Shown: positions 9,560 to 16,960 of the stretch, piece by piece
How positions within the stretch are numbered: the first letter of the stretch is position 1
How the letters are laid out: every line of letters begins with the position of its first letter
DNA from: an uncultured Propionibacteriaceae bacterium
GTDB lineage: Bacteria > Actinomycetota > Actinomycetes > Propionibacteriales > Propionibacteriaceae
Length of the DNA: 64,000 nucleotides
Assembly: GCA_937926975.1 (NCBI GenBank)
Contig: CALBCJ010000034.1
Coordinates: forward strand, 10,560 to 74,559
Direction: 5' to 3'
The notes under the pieces: generated by a model
The model's database searches: none
Told to the model about the DNA's origin: nothing
Seen by the model: the letters and a program-made list of their open reading frames with translations, nothing else
Program-made: the position numbers and the translations under genes

Positions 9560-10233
9560 GTGCCCCGGTTGCGTACGACTCTGTCCCGCAAGCTGGAAGA
9601 CCTGATCATGGACGGTCAGGTCGGCCCCGCGATCGCGATCCTGGAGCGCTGCCAGGCTCCCGGAGCCGGGACTACCACCGGACCTCGGCCCTGCACATCA
9701 CTCCCTGCCCGGACGAGCTGGTGCGCTGGCTGGTGGAGCGGGGCGAGGACATCAACGCGGAGGACGCCTTCGGACGCCGCCCGCTGCACACCAGGGTCTG
9801 GCAGCCTGATCAGATCCCGCTGCTGCTGGAGCTGGGTGCCGCTGTCAACGCCACCTGCCACAAGAGCGAGACCCCGCTGCACACGGCGGTGGCCTATCAC
9901 CGTGAGCAGGCGACCGACGCGCTGCTGGCCGGGGGCGCCGACCCCACCCTGCTGTCGACCGACTTAGACCAGAAGTTCAGCCTGATCACCCATGCCATCT
10001 GGCGCTGCCGCTGGCACGAGCTGCACGACGCCCTACCGTGGGTGGAGCGGTGCTGGGAGCTCGGGGCACGGCCGACGGGCACGGAGACCGAGGTGCTGGA
10101 GCGGATCCAGCACCGCCGGGCGCTGGAGAGCAAGGGCCAGCCCGACACCGATGTCGCGCGCCGCAGGGGCGCGGAGTACGAGGCGGCGGTCGAGGAGCTG
10201 GTGAGCCGCTACGGCATCACCCGGCCCGCGTGA
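9560..10233 (+). pseudogene. Ankyrin-repeat protein gene with one frameshift
   Basis: A GTG at 9560 behind a perfect aaggaggt site begins an ankyrin-type protein (VPRLRTTLSRKLEDLI, then AIAILERCQ). At about 9650-9670 the coding signal jumps from frame 2 to frame 1. It continues with ALHITPCPDELVRWLVERG, EDAFGRRPLHTRV, LLLELGAAVNA and ETPLHTAVAY, i.e. consecutive ankyrin repeats, to TGA at 10233. One base appears to have been lost near 9655-9660. No slippery heptamer is visible, so this is a frameshifted gene or a sequencing error rather than programmed frameshifting. Intact length would be about 224 aa. Role unknown. Confidence 0.75.
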
Positions 10234-10337
10234 CTCCGGTGTCCCTGGCTGCGGGGGTACGTAGGCTCTGACGTCTGAGCAGGGGCGGGGCTCTAGACCT
10301 ACCAGGGCAAGTGGAGCGGGCGGGCAGGCCCCTCACG

Positions 10338-11324
10338 CTACCGGTTGTACGCCGGCATGCTCCCCTTCAGCGGACTGGTGACCTCGTCGCAGGCCGCGAG
10401 CAGGTCGGCCGGCAGCGGGCCCTGGGCGATCGCGGCGAGGTTGGCGCGGATGTGGGCGACCTGGTCGCCGCCCACCAGCACCGCCCCGGTGCCCGGCTGG
10501 CTGACCAGCCACCGCAGCCCGAGCTGCGGCAGGGTCAGCCCGGCCTCTGCGGCCAGGGTGCCGAGCCGGGCAACCGCGGCCAGCAGCTCGGGGGTCCAGT
10601 ACCGCTTCTTGTACATCTCGGCCAGGCTGGAGCCGGCGGTGAACCGGGCCGGCTCACTGGCCTCGTCCGGGACCCGGACCAGCAGCCCCCCGGCCAGCGG
10701 GTTGTAGCACATCGTCAGCAGCTCGTACCGGGCGGCGAACTCGACCCACTCGTCCTCGATCCGCCGGGCGAGCAGGTTGTACACGTTCTGCCCGACGACC
10801 GGGCGCACTGTGCCCAGCCGCTCGGCCAGCTGCAGGATCTCCAGGGTCTGCCAGGCCGAGTAGTTGGAGACCCCGAGGGCCCGGATCTTGCCGGCCGTGC
10901 GGAGCTCGGAGACGGTGGCCATGGTCTCGGCGACCGGGGTGGCCCGGTCTGGCTGGTGCAGGTAGAAGAGGTCGATGTGGTCGACCCCGAGCCGCCGCAG
11001 CGAGCCGTCGACGCTGGCCCGCAGCCCTTCCCGGGACAGCGGCGGGTGCCCGCCGGCATCGGGGTGCGGCATCCCGGCCTTGGTGGCCAGCACGATCCGG
11101 TCCCGGTGCCGGGCCACGAGCGGGGCGATCAGCTCCTCGGTCGTCCCGCGGGCGTAGCCGTTGGCGCAGTCGACGCCGGTGATGCCGAGCTCCAGGGCGG
11201 CCTCGAAGATCTCGGCCGAGGCGGCCGCGTCGGCGGTGTCACCCATCGACATGGTGCCGAGCACCACGGTGCTGAGGGGGACGTCGACGCCAGGGAGAGT
11301 AGTGGTGGGGATCTGATCTGCCAT
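10338..11324 (-). CDS. Aldo/keto reductase of the acid-sugar regulon
   Basis: 328 aa, ATG at 11324 behind aaggag; an upstream extension to 11387 lacks a ribosome site and would run through the operators. NAD(P)H-linked TIM-barrel oxidoreductase. The tetrad is recognisable: Asp and Tyr in GVDCANGY, Lys in ATKAGM, His in YLHQPD, with the cofactor region LGVSNYS. It is divergent from the DUF1537-pdxA-deoR genes and shares with them a region holding two operator copies, so it is probably co-regulated. It may interconvert an aldose/lactone and its acid in the same pathway (inference). Confidence 0.9.
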   Translation of the reverse strand: MADQIPTTTLPGVDVPLSTVVLGTMSMGDTADAAASAEIFEAALELGITGVDCANGYARGTTEELIAPLVARHRDRIVLATKAGMPHPDAGGHPPLSREGLRASVDGSLRRLGVDHIDLFYLHQPDRATPVAETMATVSELRTAGKIRALGVSNYSAWQTLEILQLAERLGTVRPVVGQNVYNLLARRIEDEWVEFAARYELLTMCYNPLAGGLLVRVPDEASEPARFTAGSSLAEMYKKRYWTPELLAAVARLGTLAAEAGLTLPQLGLRWLVSQPGTGAVLVGGDQVAHIRANLAAIAQGPLPADLLAACDEVTSPLKGSMPAYNR

Positions 11325-11365
11325 TGACCTGCTCCTTGAGTCTGCTCTGAGCCAGCCTGGCACAC

Positions 11366-11382
11366 TTGCGCATAACGCGCAA
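11366..11382. promoter_or_regulatory. Operator copy A (DeoR-type regulator, inferred)
   Basis: TTGCGC-ATAAC-GCGCAA, a perfect 6-5-6 inverted repeat in the divergent region between the aldo/keto reductase and the DUF1537 kinase gene. Its centre is 21 bp (two helical turns) from copy B. The same arrangement recurs three times upstream of the transporter gene. Confidence 0.75.
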
Positions 11383-11386
11383 CTCA

Positions 11387-11403
11387 TTGCGTACGATGCG
11401 CAT
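11387..11403. promoter_or_regulatory. Operator copy B
   Basis: TTGCGT-ACGAT-GCGCAT, same 6-5-6 architecture as copy A. A 15-base core of it (TGCGTACGATGCGCA) occurs as its exact reverse complement inside copy C at 14508-14522, 3.1 kb away, which argues for one shared DNA-binding protein. The linked DeoR regulator is the obvious candidate. Confidence 0.75.
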
Positions 11404-11450
11404 TCATGTCATGATGAGCGCCAGCCACCGCCCTGGGAGAGGAGACCCTC

Positions 11451-12590
11451 GTGAACGCGGCGCCCCTCGTCATCGCCGACGACCTCTCGGGTGCGGCCGA
11501 AGCTGCCGCCGCCTTCGGCCCCGGCACCACCGTGCTGATCGAGCCGGACCCGGCGACCACCGTCCCGGACGGGCCGGTGGTGCTCGACCTGGAGACCCGC
11601 GGTGCCGGCCCCGACGAGGCTGCCCGCCGGACCCGGGACGCGCTTCGGCTCACCACCCGACCGGTCACGGTGAAGAAGATCGACTCCCAGCTGCGCGGAG
11701 AGGTCGCGGCCGAGCTGGCTGCGCTGCGCAGCGACCGGCCGGTCGTCGTCGCCCCGGCCCTGCCGGCCCTGGCCCGCACCGTACGCGACGGCGTCGTCCA
11801 CCTGGACGGGGTGCCGCTGCACCAGACCGGGGCCTGGCGGGTGGAGCCGAAGCCCCCGCCCCGCTCGGTCGCCGAGGCGGTGGGGGTCGCCGACGCCCGG
11901 CTGGTGACGCTGGCCGAGGTCCGCGGCGACCTGGATGCCGCTCTGGCCTCGGCGCCAGTCGTGGTCTGCGACGCCGAGACCGAGGCCGACCTGGCCCGGA
12001 TCGCGGCCGTCGGACTGCGCCACGGCGCGCTGCTCGTCGGCTCGGCGGCCCTCTGCCAGGCAGTGACGGGCCTCGCCTCGCCCCCGCCCCGCTCCCCTAC
12101 CGCCACCGTCGCCCCTGGTCAGCGCTGCCTGGTGGTGTCCGGGACGGCCGAGCTGGTCGCCCGCGAGCAGGTGTCCCGCCTGGTGGCCGCGACCGGGGCG
12201 GCCCGGGTCCTGGTTCCCAGCGAGCCCGGGCGCGACGCCGAGACCGCTGCCCGGCTGGCGGCGGCCCTGGAGCACGGGGACGCCGTCGTCCAGCTGGAGC
12301 CGTTCGTCTCCGCCTCGGCCCGGCTCGCCCCGCGCCTGGCCGGGATCGTCGAGACCGCCCTCGCCGACCGCCCACCGGTGGACCTGGTGCTGCTGGGCGG
12401 CACGACCGCGTACGAGGTGCTGTCTCGGCTCGGGACCCGCCGGCTCGTGGTCGAGGCCGAGATCCACCCCGGGGCAGTCGCCAGCCGCTGCTCGCGGGGC
12501 CGGGCCGTCACCCGTCCCGGCAGCTTTGGCGGCCCCGACTCCCTGCTAACCATCCACCAGTACCTCCGCCCGACCGAAGGAGCATCATGA
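11451..12590 (+). CDS. DUF1537 four-carbon acid sugar kinase family protein
   Basis: 379 aa, GTG start behind gagagga. The family (OtnK/DtnK/DenK) phosphorylates C4 sugar acids such as D-threonate or D-erythronate at O4. Seen here: the N-terminal IADDLSGAAE (family: ADDxTGA), KKIDSQLRGEVAAEL (family: K-x-DSTLRGN), and a C-terminal nucleotide-binding segment with LLGGTTAYEVL and PGSFGG. The stop overlaps pdxA2 by 4 nt (ATGA). The usual genomic partner of DUF1537 is exactly such a PdxA2, so a 4-phospho-acid intermediate is likely. Substrate identity is not determined by sequence. Confidence 0.9.
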   Translation: MNAAPLVIADDLSGAAEAAAAFGPGTTVLIEPDPATTVPDGPVVLDLETRGAGPDEAARRTRDALRLTTRPVTVKKIDSQLRGEVAAELAALRSDRPVVVAPALPALARTVRDGVVHLDGVPLHQTGAWRVEPKPPPRSVAEAVGVADARLVTLAEVRGDLDAALASAPVVVCDAETEADLARIAAVGLRHGALLVGSAALCQAVTGLASPPPRSPTATVAPGQRCLVVSGTAELVAREQVSRLVAATGAARVLVPSEPGRDAETAARLAAALEHGDAVVQLEPFVSASARLAPRLAGIVETALADRPPVDLVLLGGTTAYEVLSRLGTRRLVVEAEIHPGAVASRCSRGRAVTRPGSFGGPDSLLTIHQYLRPTEGAS

Positions 12591-13582
12591 CCACCACCGC
12601 GCAGCTGCCGATCGTCGCTGTCACCATGGGCGACGGCGCCGGCGTCGGCCCCGAGGTGACCGTCGCCGGCCTGCTCGACGAGACCGTCACCGCCCGCTGC
12701 CTGCCGGTCGCGATCGGCGACGCCGGCCGGCTGCGGCAGGCTGCCGAGATCCTCGGCCTGCCAGCCGAGGTCGTGGCGGTCGAGAGCGTGGAGCAGGCCC
12801 GGCCAGGCCAGGTCAACGTGATCGACCTGGGCCTGCTGCCAGCCGACCTGCCCTGGGGCAAGGTCTCCGCGGTCGCCGGGGACGCCGCCTTCCAGTACGT
12901 CAAGGTGGCCGCCGAGCTGGCGGTCGCCGGGCGGGTGCAGGCGATCTGCACGGCCCCGCTCAACAAGGAGGCGCTGCACCTCGGCGGGCACCCGTTCCCG
13001 GGCCACACCGAGATGCTGGCCCACCTGACCGGGACCCCCGAGGTCTCGATGATGCTGAGCTCGCCGCAGCTGCGGGTGATCCACGTCACCACCCACATCG
13101 GCCTGATCGACGCGGTGGCCCGGATCGAGCCCGGACTGGTGGAGCGGGTGATCCGCCGCGGCTGGGAGGCGCTGCGCCGGGCCGGGACCGACGACCCCCG
13201 GATCGGGGTCTGCGCGATCAACCCGCACGCCGGCGAGAACGGGCTGTTCGGGTACGGCGAGGAGGAGGAGAAGATCGTCCCGGCCCTGGAGGCGGTCCGC
13301 GCCGACCGGATCCGCGCCGACGGGCCGCTGCCGGCCGACACGGCCTTCTACCTGGCCGGGCGCGGCGACTACGACCTGGTCGTGGCCATGTACCACGACC
13401 AGGGCCACGGCCCGGTCAAGGTGCTGGGGATCGAGGCCGGGGTAAACATCACCGTCGGGCTGCCGGTGATCCGGACCTCGGTTGACCACGGCACCGCCTT
13501 CGACATCGCCGGAAAGGGCGTCGTCAAGGTCGATAGCATGATCGAGGCCATGCACCAGGCGGTGAACCTCGCCGCCGTCTAG
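12587..13582 (+). CDS. pdxA2: PdxA2-type 4-phospho-acid-sugar dehydrogenase (4-hydroxythreonine-4-phosphate dehydrogenase family)
   Basis: 331 aa, starting MTTTAQLPIV at the ATG overlapping the kinase stop. The PdxA fold signature is clear: VTMGDGAGVGPEV at the N-terminus, TAPLNKEAL, HPFPGHTEMLA, INPHAGENG (metal/phosphate site), and VVAMYHDQGHGPVK with the catalytic/metal His. PdxA2 enzymes oxidise the 3-OH of 4-phospho-threonate or -erythronate with decarboxylation to dihydroxyacetone phosphate, unlike PdxA of vitamin B6 synthesis. The assignment to PdxA2 rests on coupling to DUF1537 and the catabolic operon, not on diagnostic residues. Confidence 0.88.
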   Translation: MTTTAQLPIVAVTMGDGAGVGPEVTVAGLLDETVTARCLPVAIGDAGRLRQAAEILGLPAEVVAVESVEQARPGQVNVIDLGLLPADLPWGKVSAVAGDAAFQYVKVAAELAVAGRVQAICTAPLNKEALHLGGHPFPGHTEMLAHLTGTPEVSMMLSSPQLRVIHVTTHIGLIDAVARIEPGLVERVIRRGWEALRRAGTDDPRIGVCAINPHAGENGLFGYGEEEEKIVPALEAVRADRIRADGPLPADTAFYLAGRGDYDLVVAMYHDQGHGPVKVLGIEAGVNITVGLPVIRTSVDHGTAFDIAGKGVVKVDSMIEAMHQAVNLAAV

Positions 13583-13600
13583 GGACGACGAGGAGGGCCT

Positions 13601-14395
13601 GTGAAGCCGTCGCGGCGCCGTGAGGAGATCGTCCGTACCGCCACCTCGAACGGTCTGGCCAGCGTCGACGAGCTGGCGACCCGGTTCGCCGTGACCCCCT
13701 CGACGATCCGGCGTGACCTGGCCCGGCTGCAGGAGTCGGGCCAGCTGGCGCGGGTGCTCGGCGGGGCGATCCCCAGCCACCGCGAGTCGTCCCTCACCGA
13801 GCGCAGCAGCGAGGGCCGTGCCGCCAAGCGCGGGATCGGTCTGTGGGCCGCCACCCAGGTCAGCCCCGACAGCGCCGTCCTGCTGGACGCCGGCAGCACC
13901 ACCACCGAGCTGGCGATCGCCCTGCGCGAGCACAGCGGGCTGCGGGTCGCCACCATCGGCCTCACCCCGCTGGCGGCGATCTCGGGCGCCCCGGGGGTGG
14001 ACGTGATCTGTCTTGGCGGGCACCTGCGCCACATCAGCCAGGGCTTTGAGGGGCCGCTGACCGAGGCGGCGCTGGAGCGGCTGACCTTCGACGCGGTCTT
14101 CCTCGGCTGCGACGGAGTGACCGCCGAGCGCGGGATCTGCGAGGCCACCATCGCCCAGACCCGGCTCAAGGAGCTGATGTGGCGGGCCTCGGCGCGCACG
14201 TACGTGCTGGCCCACGCCCCCAAGCTCGGCCTGCACGCCTTCAGCGCCTGGGTCCCGATGCCGCCGCGCTGGACCCTGGTCACCGACACCGCAGCGACCC
14301 CGGAGCAGACCGCACCGTTCACCGCCCGAGGGATCGAGGTGGTCCAGGTCGACGAGCAGGGCCAGGCCGCCTCGCTCGCCGGTCACAGCCGCTGA
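13601..14395 (+). CDS. DeoR/GlpR-family transcriptional regulator
   Basis: 264 aa, GTG start behind aggaggg. N-terminal DeoR helix-turn-helix (residues about 5-57) with SVDELATRFAVTPSTIRRDL and the typical LARVLGGA hinge. The C-terminal sugar-phosphate sensor domain has DAGSTTTELA and, later, FLGCDGVTAERGI; it usually binds a phosphorylated pathway intermediate. It sits 18 nt after pdxA2 in the same operon, so it is probably autoregulated. The five 6-5-6 inverted repeats at 11366-11403 and 14507-14598 are its likely binding sites. Repressor mode is inferred from the family. Confidence 0.92.
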   Translation: MKPSRRREEIVRTATSNGLASVDELATRFAVTPSTIRRDLARLQESGQLARVLGGAIPSHRESSLTERSSEGRAAKRGIGLWAATQVSPDSAVLLDAGSTTTELAIALREHSGLRVATIGLTPLAAISGAPGVDVICLGGHLRHISQGFEGPLTEAALERLTFDAVFLGCDGVTAERGICEATIAQTRLKELMWRASARTYVLAHAPKLGLHAFSAWVPMPPRWTLVTDTAATPEQTAPFTARGIEVVQVDEQGQAASLAGHSR

Positions 14396-14506
14396 CCCCG
14401 GCCGTACGGGCTCGGGCATCGCGCTAGCGGCTGGTCCGGACCTGGCTACCCATCGGCCCCGGCCGTACGGGCGCCGGGCCCTGCGCCGGCCGCCGCATGA
14501 GCAACC

Positions 14507-14523
14507 CTGCGCATCGTACGCAG
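14507..14523. promoter_or_regulatory. Operator copy C
   Basis: CTGCGC-ATCGT-ACGCAG, 6-5-6 inverted repeat in the 279-nt region ahead of the NRAMP-like transporter operon. It shares a 15-base core with copy B in reverse complement. Its centre is 42 bp (about four turns) from copy D. Confidence 0.72.
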
Positions 14524-14548
14524 CCAGGCCGGCATTCGCTCCCCGTAC

Positions 14549-14565
14549 ATGCGCAGAGCACGCAT
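14549..14565. promoter_or_regulatory. Operator copy D
   Basis: ATGCGC-AGAGC-ACGCAT, the same 6-5-6 layout, 42 bp after copy C and 33 bp before copy E centre to centre. Confidence 0.7.
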
Positions 14566-14581
14566 AAATTCCGGGAATCTA

Positions 14582-14598
14582 TTGCGCGTTGCGCGCAT
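14582..14598. promoter_or_regulatory. Operator copy E
   Basis: TTGCGC-GTTGC-GCGCAT, closest copy to the transporter start (77 nt upstream of the ATG) and so well placed to block or overlap the promoter. An extra half site (ATGCGCA) lies just downstream, near 14623-14629. Confidence 0.72.
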
Positions 14599-14674
14599 TC
14601 AGTGCTACGTTGGCTGCACCCAATGCGCAGCTCTTGGTCAGCGCCGAGAGCGCACGACATCAAGGACGATGCAC

Positions 14675-16030
14675 ATGTCGACAACCGTGGACGAGACCGT
14701 CTACCCTGACCAGCTTCCCATCCCCCGCGGCCCGAAGCTCATCACCTCGATCGGCCCAGGCCTGGTCCTGGCCATGACCTTCCTCGGGACCGGCGACCTG
14801 ATCTCGTCGTCCACCCAGGGCACCAACTACGGCTACACCCTGCTCTGGGCCTTCGTGCTGGCCCTGGTGGCGCGGGTCTTCATCATCAGCTCGATCGCCA
14901 AGTACACGCTGATGAACCGCTTCGGCGACACCCAGATCCTCGAGGGCTTCGGCCGGCTCGCGAAGTGGCTGCCCGGGGTGATGGCGGTGGTGGTGCTGAT
15001 CGCCGGCTTCGTGACCCAGGCCACCTTCGTCAAGGCCTCCGCGCAGGGCCTGTACCAGATGACCGGCGGGAGCTGGGGCGGCGGCTGGGGGATCCTGGTC
15101 TGCGGCCTGGTCACCGTCGGCGCCGCTCTGTACATCCTCTCCCGCAAGAAGGCCTTCACGATCCTCGAGTACGTGGCCCGCTTCGCCGCCGTGGCGATGA
15201 TCCTGGCGTACCTGGTGGCGCTGGTGAAGATCGGGCACATCGACCTGGTCGGCCTGCTCAAGGGCCTGTTCACCTTCCAGACCCCGGCCGAGCAGACCGG
15301 CGCCTTCGCCCCGCTGCTGCTGCTCGGCACCACGGTCGGCACGATCGCCGGCAACATGCCGAACCTGCTCTACTCCGGCTTCATGCGCGACAAGGGCTGG
15401 GTCGGCCCGAAGTACCGCCGGCTGCAGCAGCTCGACCTGGTCTCCGGGATGCTGCCGCTGCTGATCATCAACATGCTGTTCTGGATCGTCGCCGCCGAGT
15501 ACGCGCGGGGCGGCAGCATCGAGCTCAACACCGCCGACGACCTGTCCCGGATGATGAGCACACTGCTCGGGCCGGCCGGATCGTTCCTGCTGTGGCTGGC
15601 GATCTTCGGCGCCGCGATGACCAGCTTCCCGCCCCAGGCCCGCGGCTTTGCCCAGCTGGCGCTGAACGGCTTCCACCTGTCCGCCCCGTCCGGGCGGCAG
15701 TGGCTCGGCCGCGACGAGGAGGACCCCAAGTTCCGCTGGGTCCAGATCGGCCTGTTCACCCTGGTCCCGATCATCTCCTGCGTGCCCGGCGCCCCCGACC
15801 TGGTCGTGCTGAGCGTGCTCGGGACCGCGCTGTCGACCGTCCTGTCGCTGCCGATCATCGTCGTGGCCCTGTTCGTCCTCACCAGCTTCAAGCGCTACAT
15901 GTACGCCTACGCCGTCAACCGGCTGTGGCAGACCATCCTCCTGGGGATCCTGGGAGTCGTCGCCCTCGTGGTCGGCGCCCAGATCCTGGTGGAGCTGCCC
16001 GGCGAGTTCGTCAAGGCCCTCGGCGGCTGA
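14675..16030 (+). CDS. NRAMP-family-like transporter with non-canonical substrate-site motifs
   Basis: 451 aa, about 11 membrane segments. ATG 14675 is preferred over ATG 14669 because aagga sits 8 nt before it. The overall pattern (GPGLVLAMTFLGTGDL in TM1, GTIAGNMPNLLYSGF in TM6) follows NRAMP transporters. However, the TM1 metal ligand motif DPGN is GTGD (residues 38-41) and the TM6 MPH is MPN (228-230), so it is unlikely to be an ordinary Mn/Fe transporter. It heads the second operon of the acid-sugar regulon behind three operators; uptake of the acid substrate is the simplest role (inference). Confidence 0.8.
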   Translation: MSTTVDETVYPDQLPIPRGPKLITSIGPGLVLAMTFLGTGDLISSSTQGTNYGYTLLWAFVLALVARVFIISSIAKYTLMNRFGDTQILEGFGRLAKWLPGVMAVVVLIAGFVTQATFVKASAQGLYQMTGGSWGGGWGILVCGLVTVGAALYILSRKKAFTILEYVARFAAVAMILAYLVALVKIGHIDLVGLLKGLFTFQTPAEQTGAFAPLLLLGTTVGTIAGNMPNLLYSGFMRDKGWVGPKYRRLQQLDLVSGMLPLLIINMLFWIVAAEYARGGSIELNTADDLSRMMSTLLGPAGSFLLWLAIFGAAMTSFPPQARGFAQLALNGFHLSAPSGRQWLGRDEEDPKFRWVQIGLFTLVPIISCVPGAPDLVVLSVLGTALSTVLSLPIIVVALFVLTSFKRYMYAYAVNRLWQTILLGILGVVALVVGAQILVELPGEFVKALGG

Positions 16031-16046
16031 GCAGAAAGGAACCACC

Positions 16047-16949
16047 ATGCTGACCGTCTCCGAGATCCGCGGAATCATCCCCGCTGCCGTCACCGCCTTC
16101 ACCAGCGACGAGGCCCTGGACGAGGACGCCACCGCGGCCCACGTCGAGAGGCTGCTCGAGGCCGGGGTCCACGGGGTCTTCTCCCTGGGCACCAACGGCG
16201 AGTTCTTCGTCCTCAGCCCCGAGGAGAAGGTCCGGGTGCTGCAGCGGGTCGTCCGTACGGTCGACCACCGGGTGCCGGTCTACGCCGGGGCCGGCGCGAT
16301 CAGCACCCGCGACACCGTGGAGCTGGCCAAGCGGCTCGCCGGTGAGGGTGCCGACGTGCTGTCGGTGATCACCCCGTACTTCGCCCAGGCCAGCCAGGAC
16401 GACCTGGTGGCCCACTTCACGGCGGTTGCAGACGCGGTCGAGGTGCCGGTCCTGCTGTACAACATCCCTGCCCGTACGGGCAACGCGATCGCCCCGGCGA
16501 CCGTGGCCCGGCTCTCCCAGCACGACCGGATCCACGGGGTCAAGGACTCCTCCGGGAACTTCGACACCCTGCTGCAGTACCTGGAGCAGACCGACCGGGA
16601 GCGGTTCACGGTGCTCTCCGGCAACGACTCGCTGATCCTGTGGGCGCTGCTGGCCGGCGGCAGCGGCGGGATCTCAGGGATCGCCAACATCTACCCGCGG
16701 ACCCTGGTGGCGATCTACGAGCGCTGGGCGGCCGGGGACCTGGCCGGGGCCCGGACGGCGCAGGACTCGATCCGTACGATTCGGACCATGTTCAAGCACG
16801 GCAACCCGAACACCGTTGTCAAGGCCGCCACCAACCTGGCCGGCTCGCCGGTCGGGCCCTGCCGGGCCCCGTTCCACCAGCTGCCACCGGCCGGGCTAGA
16901 GGAGATCGCCCAGGTGGTGGCTGCCGACCACGCCCGCGGCCTAGCCTGA
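16047..16949 (+). CDS. Dihydrodipicolinate synthase/N-acetylneuraminate lyase family aldolase
   Basis: 300 aa, ATG behind gaaagga, 16 nt after the transporter. Class I aldolase fold: Schiff-base Lys in HGVKDSSGN (K166), catalytic Tyr in LLYNIPARTGN (Y138), and GTNGEFF (50s) where DapA has GTTGE. The family cleaves or forms C-C bonds with pyruvate. In this catabolic operon it is more likely a 2-oxo-acid lyase or a 2-keto-3-deoxy-sugar-acid aldolase/dehydratase than lysine-biosynthetic DapA. NanA is possible, but no other sialic-acid genes are present in the window. Confidence 0.88.
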   Translation: MLTVSEIRGIIPAAVTAFTSDEALDEDATAAHVERLLEAGVHGVFSLGTNGEFFVLSPEEKVRVLQRVVRTVDHRVPVYAGAGAISTRDTVELAKRLAGEGADVLSVITPYFAQASQDDLVAHFTAVADAVEVPVLLYNIPARTGNAIAPATVARLSQHDRIHGVKDSSGNFDTLLQYLEQTDRERFTVLSGNDSLILWALLAGGSGGISGIANIYPRTLVAIYERWAAGDLAGARTAQDSIRTIRTMFKHGNPNTVVKAATNLAGSPVGPCRAPFHQLPPAGLEEIAQVVAADHARGLA

Positions 16950-16960
16950 CAAGGAGAGTC

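Noticed and set aside
9650..9670. Programmed -1 frameshift in the ankyrin gene
   Set aside because: No slippery heptamer is present at the junction.
12587..13582. Vitamin B6 biosynthetic PdxA
   Set aside because: Coupled to a DUF1537 kinase in a DeoR-controlled catabolic operon with no other pdx genes; PdxA2 is preferred.
12119..14419. Very long open frames antisense to the catabolic genes (766 aa here; similar at 14660-16195 and 18891-21161)
   Set aside because: They are Arg/Gly/Pro-rich shadows of well-supported genes in high-GC DNA, with no domain and no ribosome site.
14396..14475. Repeated CCCCGGCCGTACGGGC at two places as an additional operator
   Set aside because: The two copies are explained by the general CGTACGG bias and do not recur at 11366-11403.
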